A DNA stretch of 64,000 nt from Defluviitalea raffinosedens (GTDB lineage Bacteria; Bacillota; Clostridia; Lachnospirales; Defluviitaleaceae), in assembly GCF_016908775.1 (NCBI RefSeq), contig NZ_JAFBEP010000009.1:1-64000 (forward strand), read 5' to 3'. The number at the start of each line of letters is the position of its first letter. Within the stretch, counting starts at the first letter, position 1. The translations under genes and the position numbers were made by a program. The notes under the pieces were generated by a model. The model saw nothing but the letters and a program-made list of their open reading frames with translations. It was not told the origin of the DNA and ran no database searches. Below are positions 51,210-61,197 of the stretch, piece after piece.

Positions 51210-51470
51210 TTATATTCTGCATAATTCTAAATTTCCCTTAATACATTCATTAAAAAACTCCTCTGCCTTTTCTGGCTCAACGGAGTAAATTCTATCATGA
51301 TCGACTTTGACGGATACAGCTTTGGTACAATGACCTACACAAAAGGTACCTTTAATCACAACTTGATCATTGAGATTATTCTTTTTAACCAATGATTTTA
51401 ATGCTCTGACAAGTTCATAAGCTCCTTTTGAATGGCAATCGGTTCCTATACACACTTCAACTATAACCAT
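51210..51470 (-). CDS. Thioredoxin-like [2Fe-2S] ferredoxin
   Basis: The 86-residue protein MVIVEVCIGTDCHSKGAYEL has a Cx4C pair (CIGTDC) and a Cx3C pair (CVGHC), the four ligands of the thioredoxin-like [2Fe-2S] family related to NuoE. Such small stand-alone forms occur near hydrogenases and oxidoreductases; no such partner is next to it here. I use the ATG at 51470 with AGGAG upstream; a GTG two codons earlier is possible. Confidence 0.85.
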   Translation of the reverse strand: MVIVEVCIGTDCHSKGAYELVRALKSLVKKNNLNDQVVIKGTFCVGHCTKAVSVKVDHDRIYSVEPEKAEEFFNECIKGNLELCRI

Positions 51471-51698
51471 AGTCACTCCTCTTTCTGCAGTATTCTACAT
51501 ACTAAGTATATGATATGGTTATTTCTTTGTCAAACAATTAATGTATTTTGTTGTTTGATGTAATTTATTGTCATTTTGAACAAAGTATTAAAATTTATAA
51601 AAAAATTATTGAGTAACTGTTATTTTATGTTTATAATTATGCAGATGAGATAAAATAAGAATAAAACTGTAGTATATGGTAAAGGGAAAGGAGAAAAA

Positions 51699-52517
51699 AT
51701 GGAAATTAGACCTATCAAAAAGTTAAAGCTCTATGGATTCAACAATTTGACAAAAACCCTAAGCTTCAACATGTACGATATCTGTTATGCAAAAACAGAA
51801 GAAGACCGCAAAAATTATATCAAATATATTGACGAACAATATAATGCGGAACGTCTAACCAAAATTCTTACGGATGTTGCACACATTATAGGGGCTAATA
51901 TTTTAAATATTGCTCAGCAAGATTATGAACCCCAGGGAGCCAGCGTAACAATGCTGATTTCTGAAGGACAAGTTGTTCCTCCGGATGCATCAGCAAAACA
52001 CGAATCTCCGGGACCTCTTCCAGAAGCGGTAGTGGCACATCTGGACAAAAGTCATATTACAGTGCACACTTATCCCGAAAGCCATCCAGATGATGGAATC
52101 AGTACATTTCGTGCTGATATTGACGTATCAACTTGCGGTCAAATCTCTCCTCTTAAAGCATTGAATTATCTTATTCACAGTTTTGATTCTGACATTATGA
52201 CAATTGATTATCGTGTAAGAGGCTTTACCAGAGATATTCATGGTAAAAAGCTCTTCATTGACCATAAAATCAATTCAATACAAAACTATATCTCTCCGGA
52301 TACAAGAAATCGATACCAAATGATCGATGTTAACGTGTACCAGGAAAACACTTTTCATACAAAAATGCTTCTGAGAGAATTTGATTTGAACAATTATCTT
52401 TTTGGTGTAGACAAGAAAGATTTGCTTCCCAGAGAAAAACAAAAGATCATTCAAAAGCTCAAAAAAGAAATGGCAGAAATCTTTTATGGAAGAAATATGC
52501 CTTCTATGAAAAAATAA
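51699..52517 (+). CDS. speD: S-adenosylmethionine decarboxylase proenzyme (class 1A, SpeD)
   Basis: This 272-residue protein has [20 protein letters not shown], the cleavage site [13 protein letters not shown] (the Ser becomes the pyruvoyl cofactor) and [20 protein letters not shown]. It fits the long E. coli-type SpeD. The product, decarboxylated SAM, supplies aminopropyl groups for spermidine. No spermidine synthase (speE) is seen in the window. The ribosome-binding site is AAAGGAG. It is followed by a terminator shared with hpt. Confidence 0.95.
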   Translation: MEIRPIKKLKLYGFNNLTKTLSFNMYDICYAKTEEDRKNYIKYIDEQYNAERLTKILTDVAHIIGANILNIAQQDYEPQGASVTMLISEGQVVPPDASAKHESPGPLPEAVVAHLDKSHITVHTYPESHPDDGISTFRADIDVSTCGQISPLKALNYLIHSFDSDIMTIDYRVRGFTRDIHGKKLFIDHKINSIQNYISPDTRNRYQMIDVNVYQENTFHTKMLLREFDLNNYLFGVDKKDLLPREKQKIIQKLKKEMAEIFYGRNMPSMKK

Positions 52518-52527
52518 TAGAGACAGC

Positions 52528-52556
52528 AAAACAGCTCCCAAAATGGAGCTGTTTTT
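52528..52556. terminator. Bidirectional terminator between speD and hpt
   Basis: AAAACAGCTCC and GGAGCTGTTTTT form an 11-bp stem with loop CAAAAT; T and A runs flank both sides. Confidence 0.9.
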
Positions 52557-53091
52557 ATTCATAAACCTCTTCTTTTAAAACTGCTATGTATGGTAGATTT
52601 CTGTATTTTTCAGCATAATCTATTCCATAGCCAACGATAAATGCATCAGGAATTTCAAATCCAACGTAATCCACTTTTAAATCGACCTTTCTTCGAGCAG
52701 GCTTATCCAAAAGTGTACATATTTTCAAAGACTTCGGCTTTCTTCTAAACAAATTTTCCTTTAAATAATCTAAAGTCAAACCTGTATCTATGATGTCTTC
52801 AACGATTAGAATATTTTTTCCTTCAATACTGTATTCCAAGTCTTTGAGTACTTTGACTACTCCACTGCTTTCTGTGGATTGTCCATAGCTGGATACAACC
52901 ATGAAATCAATAGAAAGAGGAATATCAATTTTTCGGATCAAATCCCCCATAAAGATATTAGAACCCTTTAAAATACCTACTACCGTAAGGTCTTCTCCCC
53001 TATAATCCTCAGAGATCTGCTGTCCTAATTCTTTTACTTTAACTGCAATTTCCTCTTCAGTAAATAAAATTTCTTTAACATCGTCTTTCAT
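52555..53091 (-). CDS. hpt: Hypoxanthine phosphoribosyltransferase
   Basis: This 178-residue protein has VVGILKGSNIFMGDLIRKI and the PRPP loop ILIVEDIIDTGLTLDYL, and ends GYGIDYAEKYRNLPYIAVLK, typical of Hpt. It salvages hypoxanthine and guanine to IMP and GMP. It lies 16 bp after parC in the same direction, so it may be co-transcribed with the topoisomerase genes. The start follows AAGGAT. Confidence 0.96.
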   Translation of the reverse strand: MKDDVKEILFTEEEIAVKVKELGQQISEDYRGEDLTVVGILKGSNIFMGDLIRKIDIPLSIDFMVVSSYGQSTESSGVVKVLKDLEYSIEGKNILIVEDIIDTGLTLDYLKENLFRRKPKSLKICTLLDKPARRKVDLKVDYVGFEIPDAFIVGYGIDYAEKYRNLPYIAVLKEEVYE

Positions 53092-53107
53092 CCTTATCCA
53101 TACCTTT

Positions 53108-55273
53108 CTATAGATTTAATTTAAGCTGTGTATTAACCTCTTTACCTTGTGCCGGCAATTCTTTGGCTCTTAATGCCCCCATATCCGTCTCATCATATTC
53201 GTCAGGAGCAAGAACTGTTTTAAGAAAAGTCTTTTTGCCCATTTTTAAACTTTGGACACCTGCCGCTTGTCTTTGCCTGCCAACAGGAATCAGACTTGTG
53301 TTAATAAGAGCAGCTTTTTCATCATTTCGTACAAGTAAAATATCTATATCCTCCATAACAGGAAGAATTCTTACACATTTGGAACGGCCATAAAAACCAC
53401 CAACAAGTTTTCTTCTATACTGCTTGGTTTCATAGTATTTAAGCGGTATCTTGATGAGCTTACCGTTTTCAAAAGCAATAAGAATATAGCCTGCATAAGT
53501 ATTTCCCTCGGAAATAAAAATAATATGCTCATCCTCTTCCATTTCCAATACATTGGGAAGATAATCCCCTAAATTGCTGGCTTTGCAATCTTCCAGTTCA
53601 TAGGCTTTAATTCTGTAGACATTTTGCTTGTCAGAAAATAATAAGATATCTCCCTTGTTATTCACTTCAATTTCTTGTAAAACTCTGTCTCCATCTTTTA
53701 ATGCATGAGTTGAATTGGCTCTGTAAGATGCATGAGAAATTTTCTTGATATACTGATGTTCTGTCAAAAAGATTTTAACCCCATAGTCATCAATCAAATC
53801 TTCTTTAGAAATTGAAGTAATCTTCTCTTCTTCGATGATTTCACTTTTTCTTGGTTCCCCATATTCTTTCTCTATTCTTTGAAGTTCTTTTTCGATCACT
53901 TTTTTGATCTTTTTATCATCCTGAATCAATTTCTTCAGACTTTCAATCTCTTTTCTTAAAGTATCGGCTTCTGCTATACGCTTTAAGATATATTCTTTGT
54001 TTAAATTTCTAAGTTTTATTTCTGCAATAAATTCTGCTTGTTTTTCATCAATCTGAAATCCTGCCATTAAATTCGGTACAACATCTTTTTCTTTTTCTGT
54101 ATCTCTAATGATTTTAATGGCTTTGTCGATGTCCAGGAGAATCTGTTCAAGCCCCAAAAGCAAGTGCAATTTCTCTGACTTTCTGTCCAGTTCGAACTGG
54201 GATTTTCTGCGAATACATTTGATTCTAAATTTAATCCATTCGGATAAAATTTCTTTAATCCCCATAACCCTGGGATGCCCGTCAATCAGTATGTTAAAAT
54301 TACAATTAAAACTGTCTTCCAAAGGCGTCAGGGTATAAAGCTTCTTCATCAGTTCATCAGGGTCGGTATTTCTTTTTAAATCCAGGGTTAATTTGAGTCC
54401 TCCTAAATCGGTTTCGTCCCGGATATCGTTTACTTCTTTTATTTTTCCTATTTTAATTAAATCTACTAATTTGTCAATAATGGCTTCAACCGTAGTAGTA
54501 TAAGGAATCTGAGTAATCTCAATATAATTATTTTTTGCGTCATAATTGTAAACAGCGCGGATTTTGAAGCTCCCCCGTCCGGTTTCATAGATCGTTCTCA
54601 TTTCCTCTCCATTATATATGATTTTCCCTCCGCCAGGAAAATCTGGAGCTTTCAAATACTGGCAGACATCGGTTTTTTCGTTCTTTAGATATGCTATAGT
54701 GGCCTGACATACTTCCCTTAAATTAAATGAACATATATTGCTTGCCATCCCTACGGCAATTCCCTGGTTGGGATTCACTAATATATTGGGAAATGTTGTG
54801 GGTAAAAGCGTTGGTTCCTTCATGGTTCCATCATAATTATCAACAAATTCCACAGTATTTTTGTCGATATCCGCAAAGAGTTCTTTACAGATCGGAGCCA
54901 GTTTGGCTTCTGTATATCTGGGTGCCGCATATGCCATGTCTCTTGAATACTGTTTCCCAAAATTCCCCTTAGAATCTATGAAGGGAACTAAAAGGGTCTC
55001 TGCCCCAACAGTTAAACGGACCATGGTTTCATAGATTGCCTGGTCCCCGTGGGGATTAAGCCTCATGGTTTGTCCAACGATATTGGCTGACTTGGTTTTT
55101 CCACCCTGCAGCAATCCCATCTTATACATGGTGTATAAAAGTTTTCTGTGGGCGGGCTTAAAGCCATCTATTTCCGGAATTGCCCTGGATACGATAACAC
55201 TCATGGCATAGGGCATATAGTTTTGTTTTAAGGTATCGGTAATCTTTTGTGTAGAAATTAATGTTTCCCCCAT
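53108..55273 (-). CDS. parC: Type IIA topoisomerase subunit A (ParC/GyrA-like)
   Basis: This 721-residue protein contains SRAIPEIDGFKPAHRKLLYT, RLNPHGDQAIYETMVRL, and the catalytic tyrosine at residue 120 in AAPRYTEAKL. The C-terminal domain is short and lacks a clear GyrA-box, which favours topoisomerase IV over gyrase. With the downstream B subunit it decatenates and relaxes DNA. It lies 65 bp after parE in the same direction, a normal parE-parC order. The leading MGETLISTQKITDTLKQNYM is in the usual place. Confidence 0.9.
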   Translation of the reverse strand: MGETLISTQKITDTLKQNYMPYAMSVIVSRAIPEIDGFKPAHRKLLYTMYKMGLLQGGKTKSANIVGQTMRLNPHGDQAIYETMVRLTVGAETLLVPFIDSKGNFGKQYSRDMAYAAPRYTEAKLAPICKELFADIDKNTVEFVDNYDGTMKEPTLLPTTFPNILVNPNQGIAVGMASNICSFNLREVCQATIAYLKNEKTDVCQYLKAPDFPGGGKIIYNGEEMRTIYETGRGSFKIRAVYNYDAKNNYIEITQIPYTTTVEAIIDKLVDLIKIGKIKEVNDIRDETDLGGLKLTLDLKRNTDPDELMKKLYTLTPLEDSFNCNFNILIDGHPRVMGIKEILSEWIKFRIKCIRRKSQFELDRKSEKLHLLLGLEQILLDIDKAIKIIRDTEKEKDVVPNLMAGFQIDEKQAEFIAEIKLRNLNKEYILKRIAEADTLRKEIESLKKLIQDDKKIKKVIEKELQRIEKEYGEPRKSEIIEEEKITSISKEDLIDDYGVKIFLTEHQYIKKISHASYRANSTHALKDGDRVLQEIEVNNKGDILLFSDKQNVYRIKAYELEDCKASNLGDYLPNVLEMEEDEHIIFISEGNTYAGYILIAFENGKLIKIPLKYYETKQYRRKLVGGFYGRSKCVRILPVMEDIDILLVRNDEKAALINTSLIPVGRQRQAAGVQSLKMGKKTFLKTVLAPDEYDETDMGALRAKELPAQGKEVNTQLKLNL

Positions 55274-55338
55274 GATTTTGCTCCTTTTGCATCTTAAAAG
55301 TCAAAAATTATAAATACTCGTTTAGATTTAAATAACAC

Positions 55339-57318
55339 TTATATGATGTCCGTATGATCCAGATAAAGATGACCATATTCAGAAATATAGGTCTTTCTTT
55401 CCGTTAAATTGTCTCCTAACAGCATCTCAAAAATCTGCTTTGTTAATTCTATATCATCCGGAAGTACTTGAATCAGCCTTCTGGTCTCAGGGTTCATCGT
55501 AGTCTCCCACATCATATCGGGATCATTTTCACCAAGACCTTTTGAACGCTGAATGGTATAATTCCCTTTAATTTGAGACAAAATGCGGTTTTTTTCTGCC
55601 TCATTATAAGCAAAATAGGTCTTATGCTTCATTCTGATTTCATACAGGGGCGTCTCAGCAATATAGACTTTCCCTTTATCAATTAAAGTAGGTACCATTC
55701 GATACAGCATGGTTAAAATCAATGTACGAATTTGATACCCGTCCACATCGGCATCGGTACATATGATGATTTTATTCCACCTGAGCTTGTTTAAATCAAA
55801 GGTATGAAGATCTTTGGTATGTTTGTTGTGAAGCTCTACTCCGCAGCCCAGGACTTTTAAGAGGTCTGTTATGATTTCACTTTTAAAGATTTTGTGGTCG
55901 TCTGCTTTAAGGCAGTTTAAGATCTTGCCTCTGACTGGCATTATTGCCTGAAACTCTGCATTTCTTCCCATTTTACAAGAACCGAGGGCTGAATCTCCTT
56001 CAACAATATAGAGTTCTCTTTTTGAAACATCCTTAGTCCGACAATCAACGAATTTTTTAACCCGATTGACAACATCTATCTTGCCTCCTAATTGCTTTTT
56101 GATGTCAATTCGAGTTTTTTCTGCTTTTTCACGACTTCTTTTATTGATCAGTACCTGATTGGCAATTCTTTCTGCTTCGTCTTTGTTTTCTATAAAGTAA
56201 ACTTCCAATTGCTTTTTAAGGAAAGAAGTCATCGCTTCCTGAATGAAAACATTGGTAATTGCTTTCTTAGTTTGATTTTCATAACTTGTAATCGTGGAAA
56301 AAGAATTGCTGACTAAAATCAAGCTGTCCTGAACATCCGTAAAAGTAATCTTCTTTTCATTTTTATTATATTTATTTTCTGATTTCAGATATTGGTCAAT
56401 AGCATATACAAAGGCACTCTTTACCGCCTTGTCCGGTGCCCCGCCATACTCTAAGAAACTGGAATTGTGAAAATACTCCAGTAAATTAATTTCATTACTG
56501 AAGCAAAAACCAATCTGCATTTTAACCTTATACTCTGGCTTATCCTCCCGGTCTCTTCCTTTTGTTTCCGTTTCGAAAAATTGAATGGAGGAAAAGTTTT
56601 TATTGTCGCTGATCTCCCTGATATAATCTATTATTCCGTTTTCATAGCAGTATTCGTAGGTTTTATTTTCAAATTCATCCTTTAATACAAAGGTTAATCC
56701 TGCATTAACAACGGCTTGTTTTTTTAATGTATCCTGGAAATAAGAAATCGGTATGCGAATATCCGTAAACACTTCTATATCCGGTTTCCACTTTATAATG
56801 GTTCCTGTGTATCCCGGAGCGCATTTTTCCTTTTTCATACCTCCGACATTATTGCCCTTTTCAAAGTGCAGGTCATATTTGTAGCCATCTCTGTATACGG
56901 TAACATCCATATATTCTGAACTGTATTGAGTAGCACAGCTTCCAAGGCCGTTTAAACCTAAACTAAACTCATAATTTTCTCCGGAATTATTATCGTATTT
57001 CCCTCCGGCATAAAGCTCACAAAAAACCAATTCCCAATTGTATCTTTTTTCTTTTTCATTATAGTCCAGAGGAATTCCTCGCCCGTAATCACGAACCATT
57101 ATAGAATAGTCTTTAAATAATGTGACTTCTATTCTGCTTCCAAAACCTTCTCTTGCTTCATCAATAGCGTTGGCAAGGATCTCAAAAAATGCATGCTGAC
57201 ACCCACTTAGTCCGTCAGAACCAAATATGACACTGGGTCTTAACCTTACGCGGTCAGCTCCTTTTAATAATGATATACTATCATTTCCATATCCGTTTTC
57301 TTTTTTATTTTTTGCCAT
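55339..57318 (-). CDS. parE: Type IIA topoisomerase subunit B (ParE/GyrB-like)
   Basis: This 659-residue protein has the GHKL ATPase motifs EILANAIDEAREGF and VRDYGRGIPLDYNEKE, the glycine-rich loop FSLGLNGLGSCATQYSS, and the TOPRIM motif YIVEGDSALGSCKMGRN with CTDADVDGYQIRTL. The EGDSALGSC form is a small departure from the common EGDSAGGSA. It feeds ATP energy to strand passage by the ParC partner. The gene heads a parE-parC-hpt run. Confidence 0.92.
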   Translation of the reverse strand: MAKNKKENGYGNDSISLLKGADRVRLRPSVIFGSDGLSGCQHAFFEILANAIDEAREGFGSRIEVTLFKDYSIMVRDYGRGIPLDYNEKEKRYNWELVFCELYAGGKYDNNSGENYEFSLGLNGLGSCATQYSSEYMDVTVYRDGYKYDLHFEKGNNVGGMKKEKCAPGYTGTIIKWKPDIEVFTDIRIPISYFQDTLKKQAVVNAGLTFVLKDEFENKTYEYCYENGIIDYIREISDNKNFSSIQFFETETKGRDREDKPEYKVKMQIGFCFSNEINLLEYFHNSSFLEYGGAPDKAVKSAFVYAIDQYLKSENKYNKNEKKITFTDVQDSLILVSNSFSTITSYENQTKKAITNVFIQEAMTSFLKKQLEVYFIENKDEAERIANQVLINKRSREKAEKTRIDIKKQLGGKIDVVNRVKKFVDCRTKDVSKRELYIVEGDSALGSCKMGRNAEFQAIMPVRGKILNCLKADDHKIFKSEIITDLLKVLGCGVELHNKHTKDLHTFDLNKLRWNKIIICTDADVDGYQIRTLILTMLYRMVPTLIDKGKVYIAETPLYEIRMKHKTYFAYNEAEKNRILSQIKGNYTIQRSKGLGENDPDMMWETTMNPETRRLIQVLPDDIELTKQIFEMLLGDNLTERKTYISEYGHLYLDHTDII

Positions 57319-57453
57319 AAGTAAAGCTCCTCTTTCTTCTTTTCTCTCATTAGAGTAACGGCAACAAACGTTCGTGTCAAGTCTAATGTCGGATTTATAA
57401 ATCTTTTGTCCTATGGTATAGTAAAGATACAGTTTAATTTTTAGGGGGATCTT

Positions 57454-58260
57454 ATGGAAAAATTAAAAGGTGTATTTAAAGCATATAAAAAAAATGGAGA
57501 AGCATACTATCGCTCATCCATTACTTATAAAAACAAACATATTAGCTTAGGAAGCTTCAAAAACCCTGAGCTGGCACATAAAGCTTATCTGGAAGCATAT
57601 GAGATCTTTTTTAATAAAAACACAACCCTTTTAGGTTATTGTGAGGATCATATACTTTCTTTTGAAAAATGGGTCATTCTCCATAATTTCAGAGATAATG
57701 GCTACTATTTCGGAAATCCCATTTACCTGCATAAATATTATTTTTCCTATTATTTAGATCCTCAGACAGAACTTAAATTTGATGCAGACGATTTATTCTA
57801 TTATGCTTCCCATAAAATTCACAGGAAAAACGGGTATTTTTATGTCAATGACTATGGATTTCAACAAAATATTTTAAACCGTTATGGTATCAGAAATTTT
57901 GCCGTTAAAGACAGGGATTATCGCTTTAAAAATGGGGACGAATATGACTTCAGACATTATAATATAGAAATCATAAATCCTTACTACGGCGTATGCCAGG
58001 AATTCAGAAAAAACAAATTGGTTTATGTGGCCAGAATCAATATACATGGCACCTGGACCATAGGAGTTTACTCTTCTCCTGTTAAAGCTGCCATAGCCTA
58101 TAATAAAGCTGTGGATTTCGTATTGGCTCATGGAATCAGCTCAAAAAACTATGTCAAAAATTACATTGAAGAACTGAATTCCACACAATATCAAGAAATA
58201 TATTCAAGCATTAAAATTTCTAAAAAGCTAAAGGAACTTGCCAAAAAGAAGACTAATTGA
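57454..58260 (+). CDS. Protein with two AP2/ERF-like DNA-binding domains
   Basis: This 268-residue protein has an N-terminal domain KGVFKAYKKNGEAYYRSSIT and HISLGSFKNPELAHKAYLEA (5-49) and a C-terminal one YGVCQEFRKNKLVYVARINI and IGVYSSPVKAAIAYNKAVDF (178-222). Both follow the AP2 pattern of three strands and an amphipathic helix that often binds DNA. In bacteria these domains mostly occur in HNH homing endonucleases, but here no HNH motif is seen between them. The middle (50-175) is rich in Tyr, Phe and His and is unassigned. It could be a DNA-binding regulator or a relic of a mobile endonuclease. It converges on and overlaps the next gene by 8 nt. Confidence 0.6.
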   Translation: MEKLKGVFKAYKKNGEAYYRSSITYKNKHISLGSFKNPELAHKAYLEAYEIFFNKNTTLLGYCEDHILSFEKWVILHNFRDNGYYFGNPIYLHKYYFSYYLDPQTELKFDADDLFYYASHKIHRKNGYFYVNDYGFQQNILNRYGIRNFAVKDRDYRFKNGDEYDFRHYNIEIINPYYGVCQEFRKNKLVYVARINIHGTWTIGVYSSPVKAAIAYNKAVDFVLAHGISSKNYVKNYIEELNSTQYQEIYSSIKISKKLKELAKKKTN

Positions 58261-60448
58261 TCCACACAGTTGTATTTCTTGGAATGGTATCATAAAACCA
58301 TTTGCTGTCTTCAACAGAAAATCTTATACAACCATGGGAAGCCCTTTTCCCTAAAACATTATTTTCTAAAACATAAGTACCAGTTACATCCATAAGCACC
58401 GAGTGGTATAAGTAGTCCCCCCAAATCTGAACCCAGTTTTTGCACATATATCCTTTTCCAAAGTACGCGCCTCGTTCTTTGATTGTAAAAAAGCCTCTGG
58501 GGGTGGGAGTAATATTGCGTCCCGTAGAGCAAAGCATACTGCGAAGCAGTTTCCATCTTCCATTTTCTTTTTGGAATACATGAGTAATTTGTCTGTCTAA
58601 ATCTGTCCATACAAAATAATTGGTTTGACTTGTAAATCCTTTTTTGTTCACATATGTTTCCAGTTGTTCTTTAGTCATTCGATTTTTATTGGTAGGAGGG
58701 TCCGGGGGGATGGAAACGGAACCCCAAGGAATCCTTCCTGTTTTTCCTGTGGACATACTTTTGCATTGATACCAGCTTCCGTCCTCTCCGTATAAAATTT
58801 CCACTTTTTCTCCTTTAGTAAAACCACCCACCGATCGCTTCATTGTCCCAATAATAATTGAAGGTTTTACCAGAGAAAAAAGATTCTCATCCGAGTCTTT
58901 TGAAATACCACACACATAATCAATCACTCTTTGGGATTTATAATAGTTTATGTCTTTCTCGTACAGAGGATTTACTGACAAGCTGGTCTTTTTAATGATT
59001 GTTCCTATATAAGCTTTCTTTTCGTATGATGCATATTTTTCCAGGTGGATGGTTTCAGAACCATTCTTAGGAATGCTGTAAAATATATCTTCATCCGTAC
59101 TGAAAGATCTGCTTTTTTCATCATACCAAAGGTGGACGATTTCCACATCGATGGAAGCATTATTGCAATTATACACTTTATTGCCCAGCAATTTGACATT
59201 CAGTCCGTCGTTGGTCATATCATTGTTTAAAGTCAGTTTTACTTCTTTTCCATTCCATTCCACACTTCCAAACAGAGATAAATCATTAACATATATTAAT
59301 GAAGAATTATTTACACTATAACAGGGAATTTTTCTATTTCCTATGTAAACAGATGTGTTTGTGTAAACCACCTTATGGTTTACTAAACTTTCTTCTCTTT
59401 TCTTTATTTCTTCTGTAGACAATCCTGTTATTGCCTGATCCTTAGCCCTTTGTATGCAAATGGCTTTAAGCGCATCATTCCAGTCCAAATTAAAGCCATA
59501 TTGCTTTAAATCAGATAAAAAGATCACCGTTGAATCATTATATATAAAGGATGGGATCTGATAGCCGTTGATAAAAACTTTGGACTGATTTTTCTTTAAA
59601 ATTCCCATATATGTCCCAGAGTCTATTTTCTTCGCAGCACTTTTATAAGTGGTCATGGATAAAAGTTTCTTAATCTTTTCTGCTTTATTTGTGCCAGATA
59701 CTGCTTTCATTTTTCCCTTAAATGCCTGAGGATTTGCTTTATAACTTTTTATGCGGTCTAAAATAATTTCAAAATGCTCTGTTTTTACAGCATGATTGTA
59801 TCCAAATTCTCCTTGATTGATCCCATCAAACAAATATTCTGCGTAAGCTGCTTTTATGTATTCTTCATTCAATTGGCCTTTTATATCACTAAACAGAGGA
59901 TCTTTTGAATAAATCGGCTGAATATTTAAGACATTGCACATTATTCTTGCTAAATTTCCTCTTGTAAGGACCTGATCTTTTTTTCTATTGGGAATCCCTT
60001 TTAAATATCCCTGATTTTCTCCAAATATGATATAATCATCAACAATTTCATTCTCTTCTGTAGGTGTAAAAATTTTGACCAATTCTTTAATGCATTCTTC
60101 CAGGGTAATATCTATGTTTTCTATCTCATCTTGTGTTGTTGCATTCTTCGCATTTTCTTCTTGTGTATGACCATCTTCCTGAATCCTTTCAGTTTCATTT
60201 CCTGATTCTGTTTCCTCTATTTCTTCTCCTTCTTCTGCCACAGATCCTTCTTCTAGGTCCTGATCATCTTGTCCTGAAATTTCTTCTGTATTAGTTTCCT
60301 TATAAGTCTCTTCTATTGCTCCTGTGATCGTTTCGTCTGCATACGCAACCAAAATCGTATTAGAACCAATAAATGATGATAATATAATAATTGCTAAAAT
60401 AAATATCACCCTATAAATCCATAAAAGAAGTAGTTTTCTTGTTTTCAT
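58253..60448 (-). CDS. Modular secreted L,D-transpeptidase (YkuD) with S-layer-like and SH3-like domains
   Basis: This protein of 731 residues has an N-terminal hydrophobic signal (LLLLWIYRVIFILAIIILSS) and a long Glu/Asp/Thr-rich stretch. A region from about residue 130 resembles S-layer homology repeats (VDDYIIFGENQGYLKGIPNR, then GNLARIMCNVL). Two copper-amine-oxidase-like or stalk modules follow, then an SH3-like segment (GGFTKGEKVEILYGEDGSWY), and a C-terminal YkuD domain with GKRASHGCIRFS near the end, where C is the nucleophile. L,D-transpeptidases make 3-3 cross-links in peptidoglycan. I use the ATG at 60448, which has AGGAGG upstream. It converges on the AP2 gene with an 8-nt overlap. 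Confidence 0.88.
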   Translation of the reverse strand: MKTRKLLLLWIYRVIFILAIIILSSFIGSNTILVAYADETITGAIEETYKETNTEEISGQDDQDLEEGSVAEEGEEIEETESGNETERIQEDGHTQEENAKNATTQDEIENIDITLEECIKELVKIFTPTEENEIVDDYIIFGENQGYLKGIPNRKKDQVLTRGNLARIMCNVLNIQPIYSKDPLFSDIKGQLNEEYIKAAYAEYLFDGINQGEFGYNHAVKTEHFEIILDRIKSYKANPQAFKGKMKAVSGTNKAEKIKKLLSMTTYKSAAKKIDSGTYMGILKKNQSKVFINGYQIPSFIYNDSTVIFLSDLKQYGFNLDWNDALKAICIQRAKDQAITGLSTEEIKKREESLVNHKVVYTNTSVYIGNRKIPCYSVNNSSLIYVNDLSLFGSVEWNGKEVKLTLNNDMTNDGLNVKLLGNKVYNCNNASIDVEIVHLWYDEKSRSFSTDEDIFYSIPKNGSETIHLEKYASYEKKAYIGTIIKKTSLSVNPLYEKDINYYKSQRVIDYVCGISKDSDENLFSLVKPSIIIGTMKRSVGGFTKGEKVEILYGEDGSWYQCKSMSTGKTGRIPWGSVSIPPDPPTNKNRMTKEQLETYVNKKGFTSQTNYFVWTDLDRQITHVFQKENGRWKLLRSMLCSTGRNITPTPRGFFTIKERGAYFGKGYMCKNWVQIWGDYLYHSVLMDVTGTYVLENNVLGKRASHGCIRFSVEDSKWFYDTIPRNTTVWIN

Positions 60449-60651
60449 TCTCAGTCCTCCTATACGTAATTGATGTAAAAACATAAATATAATACCAATT
60501 TTTGTAAATTATTTCAAGCAATTTTCTCTTTATTGTTTTGAGAGAAAATACATAAAATATTTGTGAGACAATTGCATTTAATCTGCAAAACTGCTATACT
60601 ACTGTTCATGAGACTTATTCAAAATTATGTATGCATATGGAGGTCTAAGCA

Positions 60652-61089
60652 ATGAACGAAAACAATGGTAAAAGATTTATTTGGTTATTTGCAGGATTAT
60701 TCGTAGTATTATTGGTTTTTGCTGGATTAAATCACGCTTCTGGCAGAGCAAATAATACATCCAGTGTTTCATTGGATAAAATGATTAAGGCAATCGTTGA
60801 AAGTGATGCCGTGGTTTCTGACATCCCTGATATGCTTCCGGATGAAAGCATGGTTCCAGAAGATCTCATTCCTTATTTAAGAATAGAAAAAGAACGTGCT
60901 GCTACTCAAAAATTAGTAGGAGATCTCTTCTATGTTTATGTTCCAAGCACAGGTATCTCTTCCTTGTACTATTATATCAATAGCAGTACCATTCCTCTTT
61001 ATCATTCCAATGAAGGAATTCAATTTTCCGATGAAACCTTTGCTCCATTCCTGGAAAAAGTAGAGGAAACCTATGCACAAACACTGTAA
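60652..61089 (+). CDS. Single-pass membrane protein of unknown function (145 residues)
   Basis: The protein has an N-terminal membrane segment (FIWLFAGLFVVLLVFAGL) and an outer domain beginning ASGRANNTSSVSLDKMIKAI. The rest (DLFYVYVPSTGISSLYYYIN) is tyrosine- and serine-rich. No family is recognised. AGGTCTAAGC lies upstream. A strong terminator follows, so it is its own unit. A surface or wall-linked role is likely, but no more can be said. Confidence 0.6.
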   Translation: MNENNGKRFIWLFAGLFVVLLVFAGLNHASGRANNTSSVSLDKMIKAIVESDAVVSDIPDMLPDESMVPEDLIPYLRIEKERAATQKLVGDLFYVYVPSTGISSLYYYINSSTIPLYHSNEGIQFSDETFAPFLEKVEETYAQTL

Positions 61090-61129
61090 CAGAGATTGAT
61101 CAATTCCATTCTAAAATGATTCTAATGAT

Positions 61130-61156
61130 AACCGCTCGAATTAATCGAGCGGTTTT
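61130..61156 (+). terminator. Intrinsic terminator
   Basis: AACCGCTCGA and TCGAGCGGTT form a 10-bp stem around ATTAA, then TTG. It follows the 145-residue gene by 40 bp. Confidence 0.85.
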
Positions 61157-61197
61157 GTACTATAATGATTATAGAAAGCTATTCATGAGGTGCCAAA

